From Saccoglossus kowalevskii (taxonomy: Eukaryota; Hemichordata; Enteropneusta; Harrimaniidae), in assembly GCF_000003605.2 (NCBI RefSeq), contig NW_003116946.1, forward strand, positions 881,130-933,420: a stretch of 52,291 nucleotides of DNA, in the 5' to 3' direction. How positions within the stretch are numbered: position 1 is the stretch's first letter; every line of letters begins with the position of its first letter. The notes under the pieces were generated by a model. That model made no database searches and was not told the origin of the DNA. It saw only the letters and a list, made by a program, of their open reading frames with translations. Positions 12,642 through 23,833 of this stretch are shown here, in pieces. The translations under genes were made by a program, and so were the position numbers.

Positions 12642-13247
12642 ACTCAAGGATACATACCAAGTAATCAAAAATGTAGTAACACGCTTGGCAGTAAATTGAG
12701 GTTGCACATTGATATAGTGCTAGCATGTCTCAATACATAAATATATGTTTCTTATATGCCTAGGTACCGGTCTAACGAACAGTTGGTGAACAATAACAAT
12801 ACGATAAATGCGAATGAAAACGATTAATAATATAAATACAATTCTAACGATTTTCATTTAAATTATCGAGAAGTAAGTTTCAATCCTAGTTTGTGTTGCC
12901 CGATAGCACAGCATACACATAATATAAGCTAATATAAAATAGAATGTTCTATTTGGCATGTACAACATTTAACATTGAGTACATTAAGAAAAAGACAATC
13001 ACAACAAACGAAAATACAAAACAAACTAGCCGAAAATAATTCAAAGGTTTAAGAATTTAAATAAAATATACATACAAGAAGTCTCTAGTGAATAAGAGTG
13101 AATAAAGAATCTTTTGGCTTGTCTTTACATATCTGGCATTTAATGAACTAAGTAGCAGCAGTAATAGCCCTGAGTGTACCGTACTGAATATATGGGTGGT
13201 GCACGACACATGTGTATTTATAGGACTTGCATCAACAACGCCAGGAG
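12642..13247. other. AT-rich gene-free stretch downstream of the zinc-finger gene
   Basis: Nothing coding is seen. It lies 3' of the zinc-finger gene on the minus strand and may include distal 3' UTR if the poly(A) signal at 13248-13253 is skipped. Confidence 0.4.
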
Positions 13248-13253
13248 TTTTAT
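13248..13253 (-). terminator. Poly(A) signal AATAAA of the zinc-finger gene
   Basis: AATAAA on the minus strand, about 93 bases downstream of the stop codon of the zinc-finger CDS. It is the first canonical hexamer I find there. Confidence 0.5.
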
Positions 13254-13345
13254 TTTAATTTGTTAGTTCATATCTTGACTAGTGGTACAAATCAACGATC
13301 GTTAACAAAACTAATTTTGCGTTATTCATTTTTATAAACGGACTT

Positions 13346-15316
13346 CTATACTTTAAACTTGAGTCTAAATGAGTCAAATGCAGAGGTCTCAAATGAAATT
13401 AGATGCAAACTTGTTTGGTCAGAACATGTCTCATATTCATAGGGCCGTTCCTCTAACAAGCTCAAATCTACACATTTGTGTGAAAGGCCCTTGCCACAAT
13501 CATCAGGTTTCAATACTTTTACCCCTACACAGACGTCAGTATATTTACTTGAGTTGAGTTTAAGAAAACTTTCGGCAGGTGGACTTGCTGATGTTGATGG
13601 GTCTTCTAGTTTTCTTTTGGGCTGCTCCATTGTCAGATTAGTGTTGTTAACTCTATATACATATGAATTATGTGTGTCCATCTTTTCATGATTCAGAAGG
13701 TGCTGATTTAGGTTCCGTTCACTTCTGAAGCATTCACCACATATTGCACATTTGTAAGGTTTATGAGCATGAGAAAACATGTGACTTTTATAAACTTTAT
13801 GCGAATAAAAATGTGTTTGACATTTGACACAAGTATACGTGTGTTGCATTTTAGTTACCTTTATACTGCTGTTTACCTTCTCTGGGGTCAAACCCCTCCT
13901 ATGATTACATTGGTTACTTTTCTTAAAATGATGTTTTTCACAATGAATATTCACGAGTGCCTGTTTTGCAAATGTTCTTACACAATGTTCACAAGGATAC
14001 TTGCTTGTCTTACTGTGTGTTTTCATGTGACGATTTATATCATGTTTCCGCTGAAAGCGTTTACAACAGACACCACATTTGTATTGAACTACATTAGAAT
14101 GTTTTCTCATATGACTATTGATGGCATGACTTCCGCCAAACAGTTGTCCACATACTTTACACGAGTATTTCCTGTGCAACATGTCAGCATGCTTTGTACC
14201 AGAATATTTCTTATGCAAGTCTGTATAGCACTTTAAGTCAGCTTGTTTTGATTTGATACGTTTTGGGGGTTTAACCACCACAACAATTTTCTTATCAGAT
14301 ATCTTCTTATCAGGTTTGCTATAGTTCTGTTGCACGTTATTCCAATCAGCAATATTCACTTCTGATATATCATCAAGACACTGAATATGTTCGCGTTTGT
14401 GGTTTTCAAACTCATCAAGTCTTCCAAATATTTCTCCACATACTTCACACAGTCGTTCAAACGACACAATATTGCACAATGGGCTGTCAGCTCTGGAAAA
14501 AGTTATTTCTCTGGATTGCGTACATGGTGTCCTTTCGCATTTTAAAGGACTCTCCGTGGCAGTTTGTTCAATCTCTTCACCAACCTTTGAATCATTCGAG
14601 TGTAGCTTCATGTGGTGCTTGAATTTAATATTATCCTCCAGGTTTTCACCACATATGTCACACATCACAGAGTCTAAATCTTCGTCTTTGAAACAATCCC
14701 CAACTATCTTATCTCCACATGTCTGTAGTACTTCCCTTTCATGCATTTTCATATGTTTCGTCACATCAGATTGTCTGATAAAACTTTTCCCACATCGATC
14801 ACAAAGGAAAGTTATCTCCCTTCTGTGTGACCGCATGTGAATTTTGAGTTCTACTCTCCGAGCAAAACAGCTGTGACAATATGAACAGGTATACATGTGT
14901 GAGGTGCTGGTGCTTACTGTATTTTGAGAGCGATTATGTTGTTTCATACACTGCTTTCTGTGTATCGTCAGCTGACCCACTTTTGTGAAACATTTTTCAC
15001 AGCTCTGACACCTATATGACTGTTTATGTATGTCCTCGTGTAATACGAAATCTGACTTGCTTGTAAAGCAGTTGGCACATATACTACATTGATACATGTT
15101 CCCGGGATGAACATTCTTCACATGGTGTTTTAACTTTTTTATATCTGAAAACTGTTCACAACACTTGTCACATTGGAATGAACTTTTAGCAGAATGAACA
15201 CACACATGGAAATACAGTTGACTGTATGTAGCATATATACTGTGACAAATGCTGCATTTATGAACGGATAAACTTGATGGATTCTTAGTTGTTTTCACAT
15301 TCTCTGCAGTTGCCAT
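13346..15316 (-). CDS. C2H2 zinc-finger protein, 13 fingers, 656 aa, single coding exon
   Basis: Probable nuclear sequence-specific DNA-binding protein. Thirteen C2H2 fingers lie at about residues 21-41, 49-70, 77-97, 103-123 (last ligand Cys instead of His), 144-164, 172-192, 219-239, 290-310, 386-406, 414-434, 442-462, 496-516 and 523-543. They come in small groups separated by acidic or basic spacers. The canonical TGEKP linker is essentially absent, unlike KRAB-type polydactyl proteins, and I see no KRAB, BTB or ZAD domain at the N-terminus. Basic clusters at 349-357 (KPPKRIKSK) and 566-571 could be nuclear-localisation signals. Residues 544-656 carry no finger. The start Met is the first in the frame and lies 20 bases downstream of a possible 3' splice site, suggesting a 5'-UTR intron. 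Ortholog identity is unknown. Confidence 0.93.
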   Translation of the reverse strand: MATAENVKTTKNPSSLSVHKCSICHSIYATYSQLYFHVCVHSAKSSFQCDKCCEQFSDIKKLKHHVKNVHPGNMYQCSICANCFTSKSDFVLHEDIHKQSYRCQSCEKCFTKVGQLTIHRKQCMKQHNRSQNTVSTSTSHMYTCSYCHSCFARRVELKIHMRSHRREITFLCDRCGKSFIRQSDVTKHMKMHEREVLQTCGDKIVGDCFKDEDLDSVMCDICGENLEDNIKFKHHMKLHSNDSKVGEEIEQTATESPLKCERTPCTQSREITFSRADSPLCNIVSFERLCEVCGEIFGRLDEFENHKREHIQCLDDISEVNIADWNNVQQNYSKPDKKISDKKIVVVVKPPKRIKSKQADLKCYTDLHKKYSGTKHADMLHRKYSCKVCGQLFGGSHAINSHMRKHSNVVQYKCGVCCKRFQRKHDINRHMKTHSKTSKYPCEHCVRTFAKQALVNIHCEKHHFKKSNQCNHRRGLTPEKVNSSIKVTKMQHTYTCVKCQTHFYSHKVYKSHMFSHAHKPYKCAICGECFRSERNLNQHLLNHEKMDTHNSYVYRVNNTNLTMEQPKRKLEDPSTSASPPAESFLKLNSSKYTDVCVGVKVLKPDDCGKGLSHKCVDLSLLEERPYEYETCSDQTSLHLISFETSAFDSFRLKFKV

Positions 15317-15336
15317 TTATCAATGTTTTTTTCTCT

Positions 15337-15358
15337 TCTGAAATAGATTGGTAAAAAA
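15337..15358 (-). promoter_or_regulatory. Putative 3' splice site of a 5'-UTR intron (zinc-finger gene)
   Basis: Read on the minus strand, a pyrimidine-rich tract ends in CTATTTCAG about 20 bases before the ATG at 15316. This would place the coding exon start near 15337, with a leader exon farther upstream (higher coordinates). I cannot identify the donor. Confidence 0.35.
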
Positions 15359-16019
15359 AATACAGATAACACTTCTAATGATTCAGAAGCAAAACAACAT
15401 GTGAGTTTCAATGTGTCATGTTTCAATGAATTTTGGCAATTGAAAAATGTGTTCCAGCATAACAATGAATAGTGGCAACCAGCCAACCATCGTTTAATCA
15501 CATTCAACAAAATGATAATCACGTGAAAGTTGTTATGCCATATTTATGGGCATGTTTCTATGGCACATGTTGAGTTGACACATGGGGCTAAAAAGCACAG
15601 TTATGTGGCACAAACTGTGCTATCGAAACAAATGAATCCAGAACTTACTTCATGATCGTTTATGGTCCTTCAATGTAATGTAATGTAATGTAGTTCAATG
15701 TTCAACAATTTGTAATGGTAATCGAATGTCAATATTGCTACTTTGTTAGCAAAACGGTGGGTTATATTGCAATACTGATGGTTGGGTTGCTTTTTCGTTC
15801 ACAGTAAAGAGCAAGTCAGTTAGAGTTTACAGCGGAAATATCGGGTTCGTTCTGTGCGAGCTCAACCCCGGGATGTATTGCAGCCGTACTCAGCTCGAAC
15901 TGAACGCGTTTACACGGCGATTGTTGCCGCTCCAAACGTTTGGCTCCGATATAATGTTGCCGTATAAACGAGGAAGTATCAAGATTAACGTCTCAATTCG
16001 AATACATGGTAGTAATTGA
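15359..16019. other. Gene-free stretch upstream of the zinc-finger gene
   Basis: Probably holds the 5' UTR intron and promoter of the zinc-finger gene. A short (AATGT)n tract lies at about 15674-15693. No TATA box stands out. Confidence 0.35.
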
Positions 16020-16027
16020 TTACATTA

Positions 16028-16207
16028 CGCGGCAAAACTTTATTATTTGATGGCCAAACACTATTACTTCACGGCAAACACTATTACTTCATGGCAAAAC
16101 TCAATTATTTGACGGCAAAACTATATTATTTTACGGCAAAACACTATTACTTCACAGCAAAACACTATTACTTCACAGCAAAACTCCGTAATTTGACGGC
16201 AAAATTC
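16028..16207. repeat. Minisatellite, 21-22-bp unit
   Basis: About eight copies of a unit like ACGGCAAAACACTATTACTTC. The period is mostly 21 bp, a multiple of three, which explains the open frame across it (16016-16252). The repeat would encode an alternating LxxLTAK-like peptide, but there is no sign of a real gene. Confidence 0.85.
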
Positions 16208-16563
16208 TCACGTCTCGCAAATGAAACTCTCCATTTTCCACGGCGGAAGTAGCCATGATATCCTATAATTCTCCCTTTTTTCAATCAAACTTCAGAAAGC
16301 TAATAAATGTATTAGTTGTCTGAGATCAAGGGCAAGACTGGTCACGGTTTAGTTAGACTGTGATCACCACCGCTGTCTGCTGAAAATTCGTATACATAGC
16401 AATGCAGCGTTTCGTGTCAATCTATCCAACACATCCGTCTGGGGATGCTATCGAAGTACCGACTGAGAGAGATGGGAGCATTTTATTGATTCCGCGATGA
16501 ATTAAATATATGTTGTCACTTGTGGGCCACCGCAATTTTAATATAAACGTATAAAAACGGTTA

Positions 16564-16611
16564 TAGTCACAGCGGTTGAGAGTACAATCGAGACTAGTCT
16601 GAGTTCAAGTC
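16564..16611 (+). repeat. tRNA-like sequence, possible SINE head
   Basis: TAGTCACAGCGG at 16564-16575 resembles a Pol III A box with one extra base. GTTCAAGTC at 16603-16611 fits the B-box consensus GWTCRANNC. The intervening bases do not fold into a functional cloverleaf that I can see, so a decayed tRNA-derived SINE is likelier than a tRNA gene. Weak evidence. Confidence 0.28.
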
Positions 16612-19600
16612 ATCGATGGCCCAATACTATGGGTTGCTGAACAAATACTTATTCACTTAACCTGACCGAGAAGAGTGGCAAAAACAGTTGACCCTGCAGA
16701 CAATTAACTCGCTTGTGTTGAGCTACGCACCCAACGCCCTTTCGAATAGAGCCTCTGTCATAAGAGGGAGTATGGTCATATGCAGTTCGTATCGTTTTAA
16801 CCCATAGATGACCTCTTCGTATGATATAGTAGTACTAGTAATTTGTTGTGGAGTGAAAGTATACAAAAACAGTAAGTTTAGTAGCATATACAATGCATTA
16901 AATACTCACCTAATTCCTGAAATGGAAAGTTGTCTTATGAATAAGTAGGTTTAGAGGATAACGGAGTGCGTACAGTGCGTACACTATACTCAAAATGGAG
17001 AACTGTTTTGGAATACACTCTCAACGCTGGTGGCGCCCTCACTTGCGCAGCCACAGAGCATACTTTGATATCAAAGATGTTTGGAAAGTGTTATGGTTAA
17101 TGGATGTTCTGACTAAATTTGTTAATTCGTTCAATTTTGCATATTGTTAGTTGTTGGTACTTTTATCTTATCTCCGTGAACATCCAGTTCGAGACATAGG
17201 ACACTGAAATGCACGGCAATCTGTAGTAAATACGTCGTTCAAACTCTGAATAAACCATAGCTAGAAGTGAAAACATAATTGTATAGGTAATAGGTAAATT
17301 GTTTCGTCTTTTCTTGCGGCGTACACTGTAACAGCCATAAATGACACGGATGTCAATCTGGTAAGTCTCATTACAGAATCTTAAACACATAGTACAGTAA
17401 ACAACTCCCCCCTCCCGGACAAAAGTGCGCACATACAAACCCTTCCAGAAAAAATACCGTTGTACATTTAGCAATTTCTCTGGGTGGGGTTTCGTCAGGG
17501 AGGGGAACGTTTGTACTAAACTAGTTAACATCACTATGACCCAATGTATATTTTAGTAACATCGCACTGAATTCTTTTTCTTTTTCCAGCTGTCCTCATG
17601 AATTTAATTAAAAGTCAGTTCGTTGAAATTCAACAGATCTAACACCCAAATACGCGGATTTGGTTGAAAGCGTATAGATTATGCCACACATTGGTGAAAA
17701 GTGATTAGAAACGCTTTTAAAATACTGGGAAATGTTGTTGATTACGCACACTTCTAGTAAACAAGAAACAAAACAATATCGTTTTACAATATTAAAACTA
17801 ACATTTTGCTTTGATATTTGAACACTGGGTGGCGCTGTTTCTATTGAGTCCGCGGAGCATTATGTCACCAGTCATAGAATTTATTCAATACAACTTCAAA
17901 ATACAACGACAAGGCCTGTATTTGGAAGTTGTGATTTGCATATTCGTGTATTCAACATTATGTATGACAGCTCTAGATAATTTAATAGAACCATACATGC
18001 TCATGGGTTGTTAGTTGATTCATCGCACGTTTGATTACTTCGTATATATAAGTAGATGTTTGTTATACTGTTCTCAGCGGTATTTGTGCTGCAGAACATT
18101 GTACGACGTCAAGTGTTACAACATAGTATACATTGCATACACTGATTTGTATGGTAATTACTTGATTCAATTTCAACGATGGTGCTGTTTGCGAAAAAGT
18201 ATTAAATGACGGTGGTCGCCGCGGCACAACGCGTGTTCGAATTTCACGTAAACTAACAATGTATTTTACACGTGTTGTGTAAGTCGCTATGAGTCCCATA
18301 TCGAACAGGACGCGACGCAACGACCACCGCCCTTTAACCGTAACAAGTTCTCCGAATAAAAAATCACAAAAAAAACAACAACACAAAAACATATTTCATT
18401 TTGAAATTTGGAAGAACATAGTACTTCTGTAAGGTTTTCATATTTGTTGATCAGTAACTTAAGGTTGTTCCTTATTATGTGATCTCACTATGTCACTTGT
18501 GTTTTGCCAAGAAGTGTGTCATTTCAAATCAACTAACGTGTGGGTATAATAATTACAACTGGCAGGTCAACTGAGCTATAAGGTTGTTGGAAATACTCTT
18601 TTCTACATTTACGCTTGAGTGACCTCTATGGCCAATTCAACGAATGACTTCTTTTATTATCATACCTTACAGATTTGAATAAATCTGTGAGCTATACTTG
18701 CTTCAGTCGTGATGATTCTTTTTTTTTACTATAAACTAGGAACCACTTTGCTTCAATACATCTGTCCCGTAATGGCAAAATGGCTCGTGGTGTCAAGGTC
18801 ACTCACCACTGTTTCGAAAGTATGTCACCAATAACGAGAAACTGACATGTTTACCAAATTATTGTAAACCATCATAATCAACCCAGCTGGAGCCAGTCTA
18901 CCAGTGAGCATACAAAAGTCGATACAAGGCGTTTTGGAAATATTTAGTGACCACATTCATCGATAAAATAAACTCTAGAAATATATTTTTTATACGTGTA
19001 TTATTTGCGTCTAATAAATTGAGACTGGTATCGAAATCAAATTTAGAAACCTCATAATATTATGCTTGCTTTGGTGATTAGGCACCACGACCTTCAGTGA
19101 GTGCATGCATGCTTCAATGCTGCAAAATTTCAGAATGTGTTGCCATGCCAACTAATTGTTCATGGTAATCCCAAGAATTAGTGGAATGTGATAAGTAATA
19201 ATACAAAGTGTGTGCGCAACTTCAAGCTATTGGTAGACGATATATAATTAAAACTAATAACTTAGTCGAGTTATCTGTTCTTTCCAGACAGATTGTTTGT
19301 CGCCGATATAATCTCTTGGTTGGTTATCGTTGAAGCATAATCACAGTCATCTGTAACTGTAGCGTGATACCGTATCGTGACGTTCTGTGACTGTGTAGTT
19401 GGTTGTAGGGCCTGGGGGACGGGTCTCCGCTTGCATTTTTTTAATCATAGAATTACACACTTTGTGGTGATTTCGTCCTAATTAAATACATAAAAAAGAA
19501 GTTACTTAACATTGAAGAATTTCGCGTTAACAACACAGTGTCACTACCATTGCTATTCACAATAAATCACCCGTCTGGGACACGTTTAACTTGTTTAGTA

Positions 19601-19880
19601 CGGCTGAACTTACACACAAATGCACGACGTTATGGATAGAAAGTCAAGTATCAGAAAATAACTTGACCGTACTTTACATTGGTTTACTATCAGGAACATC
19701 TTTATCTTATGATACACTAAGCACGCATGACTCAAAACACCAGCCCCCCCCCCCAATACGAACTTGTCCTGTTTTTATGTAATTTTGTGTGACTCCGTAA
19801 ATTTAATAACAAAGAGTGTTATAATCGTCGTAAGTTGTCACGCTGTCTGGACTGGGTTATGATTATAAATGATCGAGAGA
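16612..19880. other. Gene-free stretch
   Basis: No gene is supported. The 123-codon minus-strand frame at 17163-17534 has no recognisable domain. Two tRNA-like GGTGGTCG...GTTCGA stretches face each other at about 18213-18235 and 18287-18332, possibly the ends of an inverted-repeat element. Confidence 0.35.
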
Positions 19881-19921
19881 GTCACGGTGACTAGATAAGA
19901 ACCATTTGACGTCACCGTGAC
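19881..19921. promoter_or_regulatory. Nested palindrome containing a CRE site
   Basis: GTCACGGTGAC (19881-19891) and GTCACCGTGAC (19911-19921) are reverse complements, and each is itself almost palindromic. The cAMP-response-element core TGACGTCA sits at 19907-19914, on the inner edge of the right arm. No gene starts are evident nearby, so function is unproven. Confidence 0.4.
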
Positions 19922-20159
19922 GAAAGGCCAATATTACATAAGTAACTTTACATGTGGTGATTCTATGACATGCAAAGTGCAGTTATTGACAACTGTGATT
20001 GTAACTACTATCAAGTTACCGGTGTCTCGGAGTTTATACCCACCATCGATAGTGTTATTATCATCAGTCCCAAATATCAAATATCTTTATTTTCATGTAC
20101 GACTCCTCTTTTTTATATTGAGCAATGCATCAACAATATTTTAAATAGCACAATACTTG

Positions 20160-20201
20160 ACTACAGCACAGTTCCTCGGGATAGAGTGACTGTGACTACA
20201 G
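20160..20201. mobile_element. 28-bp palindromic micro-insertion, diverged copy (type B)
   Basis: A 28-bp insert at 20167-20194 begins CACAGTTCCTC and ends GAGTGACTGTG. It matches the 28-mer at 9238-9265 at 22 of 28 positions and is flanked by ACTACAG at 20160-20166 and 20195-20201. Its palindrome is decayed in the centre, as expected for an older copy. Confidence 0.7.
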
Positions 20202-21445
20202 GTACTCCAATACATTTACCACATTTTCAATGTGTACGATATTGACACGCTGGACATTACATTATATGCCTTGCGTGCAAATGCACTGAATACGTCAAGG
20301 GCTCATATCTGGCGTGGTTATCACGTGGTCGCGTCCACTCGTTGCGTATCAAGTTCAGATGACGCCGATGAGTTGTCTTATCTCCATTTGAGTTTACACT
20401 GTATTGCTTTTGAAAAATTTATATCGCGTCACCTCGACAATCACGCGGATAAGTATAGATTAGAATATGGTCCACCCTTTATACAGAGTTACAAAACTTA
20501 ACATATTCATGTTCAGACAGACAGACAGTGCTGCCAGATTGCCCTATATCCAGCTCAATACGAGGAGAGAGTCTCGACCTCCAGGATCGGAAGACTGTTT
20601 CGCAGGCGTCGGTCGTTGACATTCGAATATTTAGGGCAATGGCCGGTGTTCGCGAAGTTTAACTTACTCAGTACATACACACATGTGTTATTACAAATAC
20701 AGGGCATTGGAATCCGAGAAATAAAGACATTTGGAATTGACTACAAATATCCACTCGGGACACCCGAGCATTCTGCGTCCGGCATATACTGCAATCCATG
20801 CACGGGCAAGCGAAGCTTTACGTCAAAGCTGAAGCTTCGTTATGCTAAGGCGAGTTGGTACACCAATGGTCAGACCATGATGCTACCAGTTGCCATTCTG
20901 TAGCTATATGTGCAACGGGAAACTCTGTGGCTGTATACATGTTAGTATAATGCTATATTTCGTGTTGGCTTTCTTTAATCATAGTTTGGTTGCCAATATT
21001 AGTGGAATACTAGTATGCGGTAGGATTATTCTACAAGATCTCAACCCATCCCATTTATGTTAGCAAGTTCCAGGTATGGCCTGTAGTTTGGCAGCACGAC
21101 TCGTATCATGCGTGGTAGCACGACTCGTATCATCATGTACGACAGCTATGACGTCACGGTTCGATGTCCAGTATCTGACACGTGTACATGTGCGTACTGT
21201 ACTGTGCTGACTTCAAGTCACCTTTGTCCCGCTATTGACACGTGGATCTTTCCCCACTACTAAGTGAAGGGTCACAGTGAAGACATGTATTTCTGTGTCA
21301 TATATCGTATGATGTTATTACGAATTTGAATTACTTAGTGAGACAAGTACATATATTATCCTTTGACGATCGTATTTACAGTGCAAGTATTATTTAAACC
21401 AAGTTCAGTTTCCGTCGTGGTACTGTTTGTCTATCGTAATTTTAT
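20202..21445. other. Gene-free stretch
   Basis: Somewhat more GC-rich than its surroundings (20500-20900) but without a recognisable domain. A 25-bp tandem duplication built on AGCACGACTCGTATCAT lies at about 21091-21136. A CRE core TGACGTCA is at 21149-21156. Confidence 0.35.
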
Positions 21446-21472
21446 GCCTAACCAGAGGGACTGTGGCCTAAC
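21446..21472. mobile_element. Internally deleted micro-insertion (13 bp) with 7-bp target duplication
   Basis: CAGAGGGACTGTG at 21453-21465 equals the right end of the 28-bp palindrome plus its terminal CA. It is flanked by GCCTAAC on both sides (21446-21452, 21466-21472); the repeat can also be read as 8 bp, GCCTAACC. It looks like a 28-bp copy that lost its left and central 15 bp while keeping the CA...TG ends. Confidence 0.55.
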
Positions 21473-21473
21473 C

Positions 21474-23510
21474 TAGATTATGTGTGCCACTGAGTGTCTC
21501 ACCTCTCAGACACATCTCTGCCAATCCAACTCCGGTACTCACTTATATTAAACACTTAATCGGGTAGTATGCCTTGTATATAATATTTAGTACAAATTAA
21601 CCTAAACTATTAACGGGGAAACTGTAGTGATATGTTAAAGACTACTTAAAGGTGAATGTCGGATCACAAATTAATGGTTGATTGGGGTTGCCTGACCACG
21701 TCTCACTATCTAGTAAAAAGTATATCACGAAACACAACCCGGAAACACAATAGCGCCCTCCCACGTAATCCCTAGAACTACTAGTATGTCATAAAAGTAG
21801 AATCATCCATACATTGATTTACAAGTTTCTGTGTTGCCGCTCTATAAGCGTTGACAAGCACTCAGAAGTACATTCTAGCATGAACCAAATACTGGGAGGC
21901 GAACATAAGTGCGCAGATAAAATTAATTCTACCTATTTCTTATAATAATTTACGATTGGCCAAATTGTGAGGTGTTGGAACATGAATGTGGACATATTAC
22001 GTTAATCAGACGGTTAATTAAAGTTGCTTTTCCACTTTGTTTTATATGCAAAACACCACTCACTGATTATGATGTCCACCATGTAAATGATATAAAGGGT
22101 TGGTTTGGCCACAAATTATGGAATATTTCTCTGACGTTAGCCTGTCTAGTCCCGAAACCAAATACTCATCTGATTGTTGTAATCACTCAAGACTACTTGC
22201 ATTTATTCTTCAAGATTGGTTCAAAGATACTGTTTGAATAAGATTTCCCACGAACTTTATGCAATCCCAAACCCGTATAAATGATGCCCACAGGGGTCAG
22301 TGAAAGGTATTTTACAGATCATACAAAATATGAATGCAACCTCAGATTATGTTTATTGTGTTTCAAATCAGCTCGAGACCTGAAAAACCAGACTGAACGA
22401 CAACTGATTATCTGCCCCTTCTGCCATTCGCCAGGGACACGAGGAACCAGCCAAGACCCAAGGTGTGACGTGTGGCTTACGAACGTTCATACATTATTCT
22501 CTTTGTTGTATTTTATATCGGTGGTGGCGCTCATTTGATACGCATTTAAAAAAAAAAAAACTGCCATGCGGGAAACAAATTTCCAAATCTTCAATTCGAC
22601 CCTAATCTCATTTAGTAGTAGCTCGATTTATGATTGAATAAATATTGCCTCACACGTTGGTGGGTGGCCGCATAGTATTTAATGTTCATTCCGTATACAA
22701 TATGGTTATTCAGTTAAGAAGAATTATTTTGTTTCAATTATTCTTTTCTGATTTTTGTCGTTGTTGAAAATGCTCAACTTACTTAATAATATGCTGGCCC
22801 GTGTACGAATTCAACTTGAATTTAGTTAGTACGTACGCCGATAGTACCACATATTGCCTTCGATTGGTCAACCACCTCACAACGCACGGTCATTTTCAAA
22901 AGTTGTTTTATCTGAAAATGTACAATATGAACAAATAATTTCTGACAACTGAACTATTAAATGTTTGACTTTCGTAAATACGAACAATTTTATCGGAAAC
23001 TACGTTGTGCGAGGTAATGTTACTGATCAGAGTGAAAAGGCGCACGTGATACACTAAAACTGCATGAAAACATATTCTGTGTATGTATATAGTTGGGGAA
23101 GAATTTCACTCAAAATGATTTCCTAGCATCTCTGGTTGTCATGTTTTCTGTTCACAACTCTTTTTGGCTTGAATGGGTTCGTTTTGCCAAGCCTATATCC
23201 ACAGAACACAGAGCCCCTAGCCAGTCTATAAAGTAAGTAATTTATTTTGTAATCTAATACCTTGACAACTCAGAGAATACTATACTTTTCCAACGCAAAT
23301 CATGCACATTTAAAACTAATTAACCAAACATCTCATTCAGATTCAGGGCATAAAAACGTCTTATTGAACCTATTAACGTAACCGGGTGACTCACATTACT
23401 GTTTAACCGAACTCGTAGTTCGAACGTATTCGAATATTCAAATGAGTGACGACCAGTTCAAAGCGCGTTACTTATTGCGTATAGCGCAAAGACCTATGGG
23501 AAGGAGATTG
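21474..23510. other. Gene-free stretch
   Basis: Open frames at 21972-22241 and 22281-22538 have some Cys pairs but no known fold and do not connect by convincing splice sites. I call no gene. Confidence 0.35.
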
Positions 23511-23833
23511 GTTACGACCGTGACGCTGTGTGACGACCGAGACGCTGTGTTACGACCGTGGCGCTGTGTGACGGCCATGGCGCTGTATGACGGCCATGGC
23601 GCTGTGTGGCGACCATGGCGCTGTATGGCGACCTTGGCGCTGTGTGGCGGCCATGGCGCTGTGTTACCATAAAGACGCTGTGTGGCGACTGTGACGCTGT
23701 GTGGCGACCGTGGCGCTGTGTGGCGACCATGGCGCTGTGTGACGGCCATGGCGCTGTGTTACCATCGAGGCGATGTGTGGCGACTGTGACGCCGTGTAAC
23801 GACCGTGGCGCTGTGTGACGATTGAGGCGTCTT
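23511..23833. repeat. GC-rich minisatellite, 19-bp unit
   Basis: About 17 units like GCGCTGTGTGGCGACCATG. The units vary at the TGTG/TGAC/CATG positions and show a five-unit (95 bp) supra-period, marked by GTTACCAT at 23663 and 23758. Because 19 is not a multiple of three, the array stays open in several frames on both strands, producing overlapping frames of 70-94 codons. They should not be read as genes. Confidence 0.92.

Noticed and set aside
13369-14840. Plus-strand frames of 62-157 codons
   Set aside because: Antisense shadows of the zinc-finger CDS with no promoter or domain.
17163-17534. 123-codon minus-strand frame
   Set aside because: No domain, no promoter, and within the range of chance frames in AT-rich DNA.
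18213-18332. Possible tRNA genes from GTTCGA motifs
   Set aside because: B-box ends do not match the consensus C and no cloverleaf can be drawn; at best an inverted-repeat element.
19881-19921. GTCAC palindrome pair as another micro-insertion
   Set aside because: No 7-bp direct repeat flanks it; kept only as a CRE-containing palindrome.
21972-22538. Two Cys-containing frames that could be exons of a zinc-binding protein
   Set aside because: Cys spacing fits no finger type I know and no supporting splice sites were found.
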